Origin: Candidatus Methanoculleus thermohydrogenotrophicum
GTDB lineage: Archaea; Halobacteriota; Methanomicrobia; Methanomicrobiales; Methanoculleaceae
Direction: 5' to 3'
Assembly: GCA_001512375.1 (NCBI GenBank)
Contig: LFRN01000035.1
Coordinates: 1 to 36,672, forward strand
Length of the DNA stretch: 36,672 nt
Every line of letters starts with the position of its first letter. Position 1 is the stretch's first letter. Both the position numbers and the translations under genes were made by a program. Of this stretch, positions 17,196 to 25,378 are shown in pieces. The notes beneath the pieces were generated by a model. That model did not search any database. It was not told the origin of the DNA and worked only from the letters and a program-made list of their open reading frames with translations.

Positions 17196-18188
17196 TTACA
17201 CGATGTACTTGCCGAGCAGACGGATGGAGTTGACCATATCGGGGCCAAGGGGCGAGCCGAAGATGATCTGGGTAACTCCAGCCTTCTCGAGGTCTTCACA
17301 CTTCTGCTTGACCGTGTCGGGGGTTCCGGCAATGGTGAAGGCGTCGATCTCCGCGTCGCCGACAAGGCTGCCGGCGGTCTTGAAGTCGAAGCGTGCAAGG
17401 GCGTCCTTGATCTTGGCGACGTTGTCCAGGTCAAGTCCGTGGCGCTTGAGAACCGGGGGCGGAGAACCTGCGGCGATGAACGCAGCCACAATCTTTGCGG
17501 CGTTCCGGGCCTTCTTCTCATCCTTGTCGATGGACATGGCAGTGTAGGCACCGACGTCGAACTTCTTCTTGCCGACCTTCTCCATCGCCTTCTTGATGGT
17601 CGGGATGGCGATCTCGAAGTCCTTGGGGTTGGACGCGTTGATCAGGGCACCATCACCGATCTCGCCAGCGAGCTCGAGCATCTTGGGTCCCTGGGCACCG
17701 ATGTAGATCGGGATCCCCTTCTTGCCGGGCAGGGTGACACCGGTCAGCTTGGCTCCGTCGTAATCGAAGAACTCCATCTCACCGGTCTTCTTGATTTCCT
17801 CACCGGCAAGAAGCCTCCTGATCTGGATGACACCTTCCCGCAGGCGGGAGACAGGCTTGACGGGTTCGATCGCGATCTTCGGGAGCGTCGAGAGGTCGCC
17901 GGGCCCAATACCAAGGACGGCACGGCCGTCGGAGATCTCGTTCAAAGTGGCTATGAAGGACGCGATGGACGCTGGAGTGTCGGTGAATGTGTTCATAATA
18001 CCCGGTCCCATCTTGATCGTGTCGGTGTTCGCCGCGATCATGGCGAGGGTCGGGTATGCGTGACGATTGTTGTAGTGGTTAGTGATCCAGGCAAAGTCGA
18101 TATCCTTCGACTCTGCGAGCCTAGTGTAGGTTACTACCTGCTTGACGTTGATTGATCCAGGCACAAATTCAATTCCATATGTGGTCAA
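17196..18188 (-). CDS. mer: F420-dependent methylenetetrahydromethanopterin reductase
   Basis: Mer reduces methylene-H4MPT to methyl-H4MPT with F420H2, the cytosolic step after Mtd. It belongs to the bacterial luciferase-like TIM-barrel family. The N-terminus TTYGIEFVPGSINVKQVV is the Mer signature. WITNHYNNRHAYPTLAMIA, RAVLGIGPGD and GIPIYIGAQGPKMLELAGEI are strongly conserved. The 330-aa length is normal. The only start consistent with the family N-terminus is TTG at 18188; GAGGTG lies 9 bases before it. TATATATA boxes at 18228-18240 give a 5' leader of about 20 bases. It is divergent from the tubulin-like gene. Confidence 0.97.
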   Translation of the reverse strand: MTTYGIEFVPGSINVKQVVTYTRLAESKDIDFAWITNHYNNRHAYPTLAMIAANTDTIKMGPGIMNTFTDTPASIASFIATLNEISDGRAVLGIGPGDLSTLPKIAIEPVKPVSRLREGVIQIRRLLAGEEIKKTGEMEFFDYDGAKLTGVTLPGKKGIPIYIGAQGPKMLELAGEIGDGALINASNPKDFEIAIPTIKKAMEKVGKKKFDVGAYTAMSIDKDEKKARNAAKIVAAFIAAGSPPPVLKRHGLDLDNVAKIKDALARFDFKTAGSLVGDAEIDAFTIAGTPDTVKQKCEDLEKAGVTQIIFGSPLGPDMVNSIRLLGKYIV

Positions 18189-18199
18189 GGCTTAACACA

Positions 18200-18241
18200 C
18201 CTCACTTGAGTAGTTACGTGCCGGGAGATATATATATTATC
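18200..18241 (-). promoter_or_regulatory. mer promoter and ribosome-binding site
   Basis: On the minus strand an AT-only TATA tract (18227-18241) predicts transcription start near 18207. CTCA-AG-TGAG (18201-18210) spans that start and its right arm forms the Shine-Dalgarno GAGGTG, much as in mtd. Confidence 0.55.
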
Positions 18242-18260
18242 ATTTTATGCTCACCAAGCG

Positions 18261-18282
18261 ACATGTACCGCACATGTACCGC
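18261..18282. repeat. Perfect 11-bp tandem repeat upstream of mer, candidate operator
   Basis: ACATGTACCGC occurs twice without a gap (18261-18271, 18272-18282). Each copy begins with the palindrome ACATGT. The repeat lies about 25-50 bases upstream of the mer TATA box and about 150 bases upstream of the tubulin-like gene's TATA box. Spacing of 11 bp puts both copies on one DNA face, as for an activator site. Confidence 0.45.
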
Positions 18283-18541
18283 AAAACGGAGCGATGTAAT
18301 GTATTATCCAGGGCTTCAGGCGTATCTTGTCAGTTACCTGGCAGAGGGTCTTTTTGTGCGAGAATCAAATCGGAAGTTTGAAGTATCGTTTTTCGATTAC
18401 TACCGTAATCCCCCGCCGGGACGGTCTACAGAAATATATATGTCTACCGGCCCACATAATCTTCATCGGTTTCAGGTGATATGTACGCTTTTTTTCGCGG
18501 CAAAAGGTCACACGAGGGTGTCAGGCAGAGGGTAGAGATCT
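18283..18541 (+). promoter_or_regulatory. Promoter region of the tubulin/FtsZ-like gene
   Basis: AATATATAT at 18433-18441 is a good plus-strand TATA box, predicting a start near 18463 and a leader of about 79 bases. The leader holds a T7 run (about 18490) and a weak ribosome-binding site before the ATG. Nothing else is recognised in 18283-18430. The track ORF 18152-18535 crosses both promoters and is not believed. Confidence 0.45.
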
Positions 18542-20407
18542 ATGCGGGTGCTGGCTATCGGATTGGGTGGCGCCGGGTCACGGGTTGTGGATATTCTCTA
18601 CGACCATGATCGGCGAAGCAAAGTCTGCTGCATGAGTGCGGTAGCGATCGATATCGATCCAAACTCCCTTGTGCAGCTCCGTCACCTGCCGGAACCGGCC
18701 AGGATATTCTTCCCTCCTGTCGACGCCATAGATCCCGGCGACATCATGAACATCGTCGATATCGAGGAAGTGATGACCCGGATCCAGCGCCTGGATACGA
18801 TGGAGATCGACGCCATCCTGTTCTGCTGCGGACTTGGGGGGAACGTCGTCGATATCGTGCCGTCCATCGTTGAGGAGCTCCGGAAGTCCTACCTTGAGCC
18901 GATCTTTGCACTTGCCATCCTGCCGTGTCTGGATGAAGGGAAGCGGGTCTCGGCCAAGGCCGCCGATGACCTCGATATGCTCCAGGAGTTCATGGATGCC
19001 ATCATCCTCTTTGATAACGAGACCTGGTCGCAGAAGATCAAGGCCGCCGCTGAAGAGGGGGGGGATACTGGCATCATGGCCCAGATACGCCGGAGTCCGA
19101 TCAGCCTGGACCCGAGAACCCACTACAACGTGCTCAACGAGCGGATCGCTCGCCAGATCGGTCTTCTTCTCCGCGCCGGAGAGTTCAGCGAGCATGGGGT
19201 CGAGGTTGCCGAGGTCGTCCTGGATGCCGGCGAGGTCCTCAATACCCTGAAGGGAATGGGTTTTGTCGCGGTCGGCTACGCGGCCGAACGCCTGCCTGGT
19301 GGGTGGCTGGATTTTCTTTACCGGCGGCGGTCGATGAAGTACTTCATCGAGGGGTCGCACGAGAAGGCTGCGCGGATCGTCTCGCTTGCCAAGAAGGCGG
19401 TCTATGAAGAGGTGTCGATCCCCTGTGATCTCACAAGCGCCGATAAGGCGCTGGTGCTGATCGCCGGGCCTTCGGCTGAGCTCTCGATGAAGGGTTTTCA
19501 GACCGTCAGGAAGTGGATCGACCGGAGTATCGCGGGGCTTGAGATGCGGTCCGGCGACTACCCGGTGAGGAACACCTCGTTTGTCGGGATCATCGTCGTA
19601 CTCTCGGGGCTCTCAAACGTCCCCCGCGTCGAGGAGATCCGGGAGATCCGGACTGATTACCAGCTTGAGCGTGAAGAAGAACGGCTGAGGGCGGAAGAGG
19701 CGGAACAGATGCGCGAGGAGGAGGCAATCTGGATACCGGAGGAGGATGACGATATCCCCTACTTCGCCTCGCCGCTTGAGGCTGCGTTTCTGGAGGAAAG
19801 TGATATGGCAGAACCATCGACAGCAGGGAAGGATGAGATGATCGAGCTGCCTGGCAGCGGCCAGGGCAACCGGAAGAACAGGGACGAGACCATTGATATG
19901 CTCCCGAGGCCTGAGAAGAAAGAGGACGACGGTGCCATCGTTCTCCCCCCAAGGCAGGACGGGCGGGAGGTCGACCTCGCCGGATCTGCCTCGGTCACCT
20001 CTTCTGTGCCAGCGCCGAAGAATTCTACCTTTGACCCGAAAGGGATCAGTATCGAGAAGACCGCCCCGAAGGATGATACGATAGTCTATTCTGCGTCTGT
20101 AAAGCCGGTACAGCACCCGAAAGATGCGATATTTACCGGCAAGCGGGTCTCGCTCGGCCCCGCGATGCAGCGGCCGGTCGACAGGGCTCTTGATGAACCT
20201 GGCCTTCGCATGAGAGAGGTCTTCCCTGAGCCAAAGGACGACCTTCTGGGGCGTGGGCCTGACCGCAGGAGTCCTCAGCCGAAGGAGGTTGACCCCTCGC
20301 GCGGCAAGCTCCGGGTGATCGATGTCGCCGGGCGGCAGCCGGAGGAAAGGAAGGGAGAAGGAGACGGCTCTGATGACAGGGGGGGCGGGATCACCTGGAT
20401 CCTGTAG
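18542..20407 (+). CDS. Divergent tubulin/FtsZ superfamily GTPase-like protein with long charged tail
   Basis: The first 370 or so residues look like an FtsZ/tubulin fold. The N-terminal glycine loop is AIGLGGAGSRVVD (5-17). The equivalent of the T4 GTP signature is FCCGLGGNVVDIVP (94-107), lacking the normal GGGTGTG. The T7-like loop VVLDAGEVL (225-233) keeps Asp228 and has Glu231 in the second acidic position; FtsZ has DFADV there. HYNVLNERIARQIG aligns with the helix carrying the nucleotide-contact Asn-Asp. From about residue 370 to 621 the protein is highly charged and low in hydrophobics, probably disordered, ending GGGITWIL. It is neither canonical FtsZ nor clearly CetZ; GTP binding and polymerisation are uncertain. 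It overlaps the convergent nrpR by 17 bases. Confidence 0.7.
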   Translation: MRVLAIGLGGAGSRVVDILYDHDRRSKVCCMSAVAIDIDPNSLVQLRHLPEPARIFFPPVDAIDPGDIMNIVDIEEVMTRIQRLDTMEIDAILFCCGLGGNVVDIVPSIVEELRKSYLEPIFALAILPCLDEGKRVSAKAADDLDMLQEFMDAIILFDNETWSQKIKAAAEEGGDTGIMAQIRRSPISLDPRTHYNVLNERIARQIGLLLRAGEFSEHGVEVAEVVLDAGEVLNTLKGMGFVAVGYAAERLPGGWLDFLYRRRSMKYFIEGSHEKAARIVSLAKKAVYEEVSIPCDLTSADKALVLIAGPSAELSMKGFQTVRKWIDRSIAGLEMRSGDYPVRNTSFVGIIVVLSGLSNVPRVEEIREIRTDYQLEREEERLRAEEAEQMREEEAIWIPEEDDDIPYFASPLEAAFLEESDMAEPSTAGKDEMIELPGSGQGNRKNRDETIDMLPRPEKKEDDGAIVLPPRQDGREVDLAGSASVTSSVPAPKNSTFDPKGISIEKTAPKDDTIVYSASVKPVQHPKDAIFTGKRVSLGPAMQRPVDRALDEPGLRMREVFPEPKDDLLGRGPDRRSPQPKEVDPSRGKLRVIDVAGRQPEERKGEGDGSDDRGGGITWIL

Positions 20408-21356
20408 CGTCCGTTATCGTCTCAAACGGTATGCATCCGGCGCCGATCTCGCTCCTGATGACGTAACCTTTCTCGATGGCGTTTCCCACCATGTTCATAC
20501 CGGTGAACGCAACGACTGGAAGGCGGTAGGGGTGTTCCGGGATGTTGAAATTCCCGATGCTGCCCCTGGCAGGGAAGACGAACCCGCATTCTGCCATCAA
20601 CCTGATGGCCTCCTCTACCCGCTCTTCTGCGGCTGCCGGGACCTCGCGGACGTTTGCAAGCGCGACGCCGGACCGGGTTGTCACGAGCTGGTTGATGGAT
20701 GTGAGTCCGGCTGATATGAAGAGATGGAGCGGGTCGACCGATGTTCCCCGGTAGCCGATGAGGTCGAGGAACCGGGCGGAGTCACCGTCGATGGCGATCC
20801 TCCCGGCGTACTCGAGCCTTGCCGGGATGCCCATCTTCTGGAGGACGCCGTCCAGCGTGACGCTGCAGGCGGTCATGATCCCGGTATGCCCTTCTGGCAC
20901 GCGGGGGTCTGAGTCGATGATATGATAGGTGTTCAGGAACCCGTAACCTGCTGCTGCCACTTCGTCGAAGGCAGCAGTGACGCCGTCGAGGTCCTCCTCC
21001 CGTACGAAGGAGAGGTTGTAAGCGACGCTTCCCGTGCCGGCCACGGGGTCGAAGGTACTCTGGAACGCAAGTTGTTCGAGCTTGGATATGATGAAGCCGA
21101 TCCGCTCATCGACGAGCGCTCGCTCGCTCTCGGCGGTGCCCGCTTCGGTGAGGATACGTCCCCGGTTCCCGACCTTCTCCGTAAATCCCATCTCGTCAAG
21201 GTACTGGAGGTAGTACTGGACCGCACGGTCACTCAGGACGAAACCGCGCTCGGCCATCTTCTCGCTCAGTCGTTTTGCGCCCAGAGGCTCGTGCGACTCC
21301 GCGAGGATCCGGAGGATCTCGAGGTGTTTTCGTTCCGAACGGATCTCGGGGCTCAT
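20391..21356 (-). CDS. nrpR: NrpR-type nitrogen repressor (winged helix plus one NRD/DUF128 domain)
   Basis: NrpR represses nitrogen-assimilation genes in methanogens and is released by 2-oxoglutarate. Residues 8-70 form a winged helix-turn-helix (HLEILRILAESHEPLGAKRL and SDRAVQYYLQYLDEMGF). The rest is one NRD domain with RIGFIISKLEQLAFQSTFDP, GTVGAS-type beta segments and GSIGNFNIPEHPYRLPVVAF. At 321 aa it has a single NRD, like the NrpRI form of Methanosarcina, not the double NRD of Methanococcus. The ATG overlaps the upstream dUTPase stop (ATGA), so the two form an operon. No clear GGAA-N6-TTCC operator was noticed by eye in the window. Confidence 0.88.
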   Translation of the reverse strand: MSPEIRSERKHLEILRILAESHEPLGAKRLSEKMAERGFVLSDRAVQYYLQYLDEMGFTEKVGNRGRILTEAGTAESERALVDERIGFIISKLEQLAFQSTFDPVAGTGSVAYNLSFVREEDLDGVTAAFDEVAAAGYGFLNTYHIIDSDPRVPEGHTGIMTACSVTLDGVLQKMGIPARLEYAGRIAIDGDSARFLDLIGYRGTSVDPLHLFISAGLTSINQLVTTRSGVALANVREVPAAAEERVEEAIRLMAECGFVFPARGSIGNFNIPEHPYRLPVVAFTGMNMVGNAIEKGYVIRSEIGAGCIPFETITDATGSR

Positions 21357-21778
21357 CGCGTCTCCACCGCACCCCTGCTGTCCTGATATCTGCCCTGGTA
21401 GAGCCGGTCGCCGTTCCTGACTTCATGCAGGATCATCTGCACGATCCGGTCTCCTTCAACGAGATCTACGGGTTCTGGACCCATGTTGGTCAGGCAGAGG
21501 GTCAGCTGGCCGCGGAACCCGGGGTCCACGAACCCGGCGCCGAGGAGGACTCCGCGGCGTCCGAACGAGGAGCGGCACCGGAGGGTTGCCGCGAGGTCGG
21601 CGGGGAGTTCCACCCACTCGATCGAGGGGACGAGGGTGCAGGCGCCGCGCTGGAGCGTGGTCGCTTCGGCCACCCGGAGGTCGTAGGATGCGGGCTGCTG
21701 GGATGCGCTGTGGTATGGCTCGATGACGAGATCGCCGATCTCACGCCTGCGGGTGATTTCGCTGGATGATAGGATCAT
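21353..21778 (-). CDS. dut: dUTPase/dCTP deaminase superfamily protein, probably deoxyuridine triphosphatase
   Basis: These enzymes keep uracil out of DNA by making dUMP from dUTP, or dUTP from dCTP. The core reads CRSSFGRRGVLLGAGFVDPG, then FRGQLTLCLTNMGPEPVDL and EGDRIVQMIL. Dcd proteins carry a catalytic Glu in the TLEL segment; here it is TLCL, so dCTP deaminase activity is doubtful, while the Asp of FVDPG could serve as in dUTPases. The 141-aa length also fits dUTPase better than Dcd (about 180-200). The start at 21778 is chosen because a TATA box at 21804-21812 lies 30 bases upstream (leaderless). The track's longer start reaches into the tRNA gene. Confidence 0.78.
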   Translation of the reverse strand: MILSSSEITRRREIGDLVIEPYHSASQQPASYDLRVAEATTLQRGACTLVPSIEWVELPADLAATLRCRSSFGRRGVLLGAGFVDPGFRGQLTLCLTNMGPEPVDLVEGDRIVQMILHEVRNGDRLYQGRYQDSRGAVETR

Positions 21779-21803
21779 TGTATACAGTACCGGCACAAAA
21801 ACG

Positions 21804-21812
21804 CTTAATATC
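21804..21812. promoter_or_regulatory. Single TATA box serving dut and tRNA-Arg in opposite directions
   Basis: CTTAATATC on the plus strand (GATATTAAG on the minus) is centred 26 bases before the first base of tRNA-Arg and 30 bases before the dut ATG. No other AT-rich box lies in the 55-base gap, so one element appears to drive both divergent genes. Confidence 0.5.
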
Positions 21813-21833
21813 TTACGGCAGAAACCCATGAGG

Positions 21834-21905
21834 GGACCCATGGGGTAGAGGAGATCCTTTTGGGCTTCGAACCCAAGGACGCGGGTTCAATTCCCGCTGG
21901 GTCCG
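21834..21905 (+). tRNA. tRNA-Arg (anticodon TCG)
   Basis: The 72-base sequence folds as a full cloverleaf. The acceptor is GGACCCA/TGGGTCC with discriminator G. The D arm is GGGT/TCCT with a G-U and one mismatch. The anticodon stem is TTGGG/CCCAA around the loop CTTCGAA (anticodon TCG, reading CGA). The variable region is 4 bases. The T arm GCGGG/CCCGC has loop TTCAATT. CCA is not encoded and there is no intron. Confidence 0.95.
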
Positions 21906-22050
21906 TCAGTTCTTCTGGTGTGATGTGGCGGTGAGGCGGCCAGATACACTCAGGTCTGTTTCACCATCAGGAAAACATCACCTTAATTTGTGGGGTTCTG
22001 GGTGGGCGCGAGCCGCCTCGCCAATTGTCGCGTGAGTTTCGAGTGCACCG

Positions 22051-23442
22051 CTACAGCCTGCGCCGGCCGCGAGGTCTGCCCCGGCCCGCCCCCATTCGGC
22101 GGCGTCTCACCACAAGAACGACACCGAGGAGGACGGCGGCAAGAACCCCGATGCCGATCGGCATCCAGACGTTGAAGGTTCGCTCCATCACGAGCGGGAT
22201 CGTGAACTCGGTCGTGCCGAGCGGGATCTCCACATCGACCGATACGTTCTCATAGCCCTCACGGGCGGCGGCGATGACGTACACCTTATTCGTGGTGAGC
22301 GCCGTCTGGATGCAGCCGAGACCGTCGGTCACCCCGACAACCTTGCCGTCGACCAGGATGGCCGCGTCGGCAACCGGTTTCTGGTCGGGATCCTCTGCGC
22401 GGATGGTCACGCTCGCCCGGTCGTAGTCAAGCTCGGCGACGATATCCTCCCCATTCCCTGAGACTTGGCAGACCTTGCTCCATTCTTCGTACCCCGGTGC
22501 CTTTACCGTGATCTCGTAGGTCCCTGCATGAACATCGGAGAGCATGATCCGGCCGTACTGGTTGGTCTTGCCCTGGAGCGTCCCGTTGAGGTAGACCTCA
22601 GCCCCTGCTATCGGTTTTATCAACTCATTGAACGCTGTTATCGAGATCGGGTATGCCGATTTCGAGAGATGTACCAGGAAGAGGACGTTATCCTCCTCAA
22701 GGTAGCGATCCTCCTGGTACGGCTGGTAGTCGGGCGCCGTGACCTTGAGGGAGTAGCGCTTCTCGCGCCGCAGGTGGAGCGGGAGGTTGCCGTTGGAATC
22801 GGTTGCTCCCGCGCGCGCGCCATCGATGAAGACCTCTGCCCCCTCGACCGGTTCAGAGGTCTCAGCATCCCTGACCTGGACCCCCAGGAGGTCTTTCCTG
22901 AAGAGCCAGTACTGGACGATCCTCTCGGTGTTCTCCATCTGCACCGTCTTTGAGACGTCGTAGTAGTCCGATGCGCGGATATCGACGTCGTAGAGCGTCG
23001 CCGACCGCACTGAGAAGATCGCGCTCCCGTCGCTCCGGGTAGTCTCCGAGCGGGAGAGCCCGTCACCCTCGACGCGCACCAGGGCACCGGTGACCGGCTG
23101 CAGGGTCGTCGCATCGTAGACCTCGACTGTGAGCGTCTCGTCATTCCTGGTCATCTCAACCAGGATCCGGGTCCTGTCAGCATCAACCCAGTCCGTCCAG
23201 TCCTGGTAGCCCCTCCGCGCAACCTTCAGGCGCAGATCTCTCTTCCCGGAATGGTCGTACGAGTAAGTGCCGTCCGACGCAGTGGTGCCCACGTACTCGC
23301 CGTCAACGTATATGGAGGCGTCAGCAAGGGAGTCGCCGTTCTTCTCGTCGGTTACACTGATGCGCAGGGTGACCGCCTGCACCGTCCCACATATAAGAAC
23401 GCACGCTATGAGGAGACCTATGATGAGGCGATGTTTAATCAT
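22051..23442 (-). CDS. Membrane-anchored surface protein with tandem PEGA/carboxypeptidase-regulatory-like repeats
   Basis: This is a predicted exported protein. Residues 1-23 form a signal peptide (HRLIIGLLIACVLICGTVQA). About five beta-sandwich repeats follow, each with a GAxVYVDG- or GAEVFIDG-like core and a YxLKVxAPGY-like strand (for example GAEVYLNGTLQGKTNQYGR and YEITVKAPGYEEW). Residues about 432-452 are a transmembrane helix (GIGVLAAVLLGVVLVV), then an Arg-rich cytosolic tail. Most of the protein therefore faces outside, probably in the cell envelope; no enzymatic motif is seen. An AT-rich box at 23463-23469 lies about 24 bases before the ATG, suggesting a leaderless mRNA. The exact ligand or partner is unknown. 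Confidence 0.75.
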   Translation of the reverse strand: MIKHRLIIGLLIACVLICGTVQAVTLRISVTDEKNGDSLADASIYVDGEYVGTTASDGTYSYDHSGKRDLRLKVARRGYQDWTDWVDADRTRILVEMTRNDETLTVEVYDATTLQPVTGALVRVEGDGLSRSETTRSDGSAIFSVRSATLYDVDIRASDYYDVSKTVQMENTERIVQYWLFRKDLLGVQVRDAETSEPVEGAEVFIDGARAGATDSNGNLPLHLRREKRYSLKVTAPDYQPYQEDRYLEEDNVLFLVHLSKSAYPISITAFNELIKPIAGAEVYLNGTLQGKTNQYGRIMLSDVHAGTYEITVKAPGYEEWSKVCQVSGNGEDIVAELDYDRASVTIRAEDPDQKPVADAAILVDGKVVGVTDGLGCIQTALTTNKVYVIAAAREGYENVSVDVEIPLGTTEFTIPLVMERTFNVWMPIGIGVLAAVLLGVVLVVRRRRMGAGRGRPRGRRRL

Positions 23443-23481
23443 ATTAGTCTGTTTCGTTGCCTAAAATTTGAGTGCATCGGT

Positions 23482-25005
23482 TTACGCCCAGCGCTCAGGT
23501 GGGATACGTTCGAGGATCATCCCTTCCACGACCACCGGCATCAGCACCCTGCCGGTCTCTATCGCGCGCTCAAGCCGCCATTCCCGATCTGCGTAGATGG
23601 TGAAGATGGGATCGCCTTTCTTTACCCGGGCCCCCTTCTTTGCGTGGATATGTATCCCCGCGCCATGGTCATAAGGAGAGCCCGCAAGCCGGGCGAGGGT
23701 CACGAGCGCGCTGTTGTTGAGTTCGATGACATAGCCGTCATGCGGGGCCCGGACTTCGAACTGGTACTCACCCGGTTTGATATCCTCGGCCTTCACCGTC
23801 GGGTCGCCGCCCTGGATCTCGATGATCTGCCGCATCTTCTCAAGCGCCTTCCCGCTTCTGAGGATCTCGGCTGCCACATCAAACCCCTGACCGTATGCGG
23901 CCTTCCCTGCCATTTCAAGTGCAATCCCGGCCATTGAGAGACTCTTCTGGATCAGGGAGTTTGGCACGGTCGCCCCTTCGAGGACGGCGAGCGCTTCGCG
24001 CACCTCGAGGTTCGGGCCGATGGTGTGGCCGACGGGCGACTCCCCGTAACTGAGCGCGCACTCGACCCGTATCCCGAGTCTCTCACCGAGTTCGATGAAC
24101 TCGCGGGCGAGTTTTCGGCCTTCCTGTTCGGTCTCGATCTTGGTGTTCCGGCCGACCGGTATATCAATGACCACGAGATCGGCGCCGACGGCGAACTTCT
24201 TGGCCATGACGCTTGCGATCATCTGTCCCCGGGCATCGATCCGGAACGGGTACTCGTGGGTGATGATCTTGTCATCGGCCGGGGCGATGTTTGTGGCCCC
24301 GCCCCAGACGATGACGCCTCCGACCTTCTCGGTCATCTTCTGGATCTCGACAGCCGAGAACGAGACGGGCGCGAGGACCTCCATGAGGTCTGCGGTCCCG
24401 CCAGCACCGGTGATGGCACGGGAGCTGGTCTTCGGAATCCGGAGGCCGCTCGCGGCAATGATCGGTACTATCAGGAGGGTGATCTTGTTCCCGGGCACGC
24501 CTCCGATGGAGTGTTTATCGACGATCGGGCGCCTGGTGAACCGGAGCCGCTCTCCGGTCTCGACCATGGCCCTCGTCAGGTACTCCACCTCGTCCATGTC
24601 AAGGCCGTTGATGTAGGACGCGGTGACGTAGGCGGTTATCTCACCAGGCGAGAGGGTGTCGTCGACGATGTCCTTGATGATCTCCAGGGTCTCGTCCTTG
24701 GTAAACCGGCCGCCGTCCATCTTTTTCCTGATGTACGCGAGGGAGCGCGGCAGTTCGGCGCCCCGCACCTCAACGGGCGTTCCCTCGCTGGCTTCGAGCA
24801 CGCTGATCAGCGGCCGGTAGATGCCGATGACCCCCGGCTCAATAAGCGATCTGGTGGTGTCAACACGCGCCCGGGCGGTCTTCCCGGTCGCTTTGTCGAC
24901 GATCTGGATCCTGTCACCGTCGCGGACCCGGATGTTCTGTGCGTCGGTGCTGTGGAGGAGGACCCCCCGATTCGCGATGTCGAGCAGTTTCACTGTCAGT
25001 TCCAT
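23482..25005 (-). CDS. deoA: AMP phosphorylase (archaeal DeoA family)
   Basis: AMP phosphorylase splits AMP with phosphate into adenine and ribose 1,5-bisphosphate, feeding the archaeal pentose-bisphosphate route with R15P isomerase and type III RubisCO. The 507-aa length and the N-terminal extension domain (1-85) separate it from the shorter bacterial thymidine phosphorylases. [20 protein letters not shown] is the family signature (about 163-182). [19 protein letters not shown] and [20 protein letters not shown] are also diagnostic. The C-terminal domain has [25 protein letters not shown]-like CTTAAG lies 45 bases before the ATG. No RubisCO or isomerase gene is in the window. Confidence 0.93.
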   Translation of the reverse strand: MELTVKLLDIANRGVLLHSTDAQNIRVRDGDRIQIVDKATGKTARARVDTTRSLIEPGVIGIYRPLISVLEASEGTPVEVRGAELPRSLAYIRKKMDGGRFTKDETLEIIKDIVDDTLSPGEITAYVTASYINGLDMDEVEYLTRAMVETGERLRFTRRPIVDKHSIGGVPGNKITLLIVPIIAASGLRIPKTSSRAITGAGGTADLMEVLAPVSFSAVEIQKMTEKVGGVIVWGGATNIAPADDKIITHEYPFRIDARGQMIASVMAKKFAVGADLVVIDIPVGRNTKIETEQEGRKLAREFIELGERLGIRVECALSYGESPVGHTIGPNLEVREALAVLEGATVPNSLIQKSLSMAGIALEMAGKAAYGQGFDVAAEILRSGKALEKMRQIIEIQGGDPTVKAEDIKPGEYQFEVRAPHDGYVIELNNSALVTLARLAGSPYDHGAGIHIHAKKGARVKKGDPIFTIYADREWRLERAIETGRVLMPVVVEGMILERIPPERWA

Positions 25006-25052
25006 GCATGTAACCCCATCTTTGTTGAAATTGAGGTTTTGTACTACTTAAG

Positions 25053-25349
25053 CACGGCTGATCGGGTGGGACGGTTTGGAATCACCATCGCAAACCCGCT
25101 GTTGCGCGGATAGGGGGAGGGAGGCCAAACTGTATACCTGCGCTCTCGCCCCTGTATCGTCCTTTATCGGTCAGGTCAGGGACAGCGCTTCATCAAATCG
25201 AGAATCAATGCACCGACTCCGCACCCCGGGTTGGTTCACGCGACCGGCGGTCCGCCTCATGCGCCCGGACTCGACGTTATTGCTCCTCTATATCGGGAAA
25301 GACAGATATCGATTGATCGACCATATTATGAAGACCCATTCCGGGATCT
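25053..25349. other. Intergenic DNA between deoA promoter and the IscB omega RNA promoter
   Basis: No gene, tRNA or strong repeat is recognised here. The short plus ORFs in the track (25076-25396, 25231-25437) carry no family signature and run into the omega RNA. Confidence 0.5.
25322..25330 (+). promoter_or_regulatory. TATA-like box for the omega RNA
   Basis: CATATTATG is centred about 26 bases before position 25352. A transcript starting there would carry some 27 bases of flanking sequence ahead of the conserved omega RNA start at about 25379, enough for a guide of about 16 bases. Confidence 0.4.
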
Positions 25350-25378
25350 CCGGTCCCCTACGGGTGATGGTCTTTTTG

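Noticed and set aside
18152-18535. Plus ORF of 127 aa between mer and the tubulin-like gene
   Set aside because: Crosses two promoters and the tandem repeat, and overlaps the mer start; composition unlike coding neighbours.
24025-25113. Long plus ORF of 362 aa opposite AMP phosphorylase (also 26626-27621, 31076-32149, 34459-35505)
   Set aside because: High-GC antisense shadows of well-identified genes; residue content is Arg/Pro/Gly/Asp-rich without domains.
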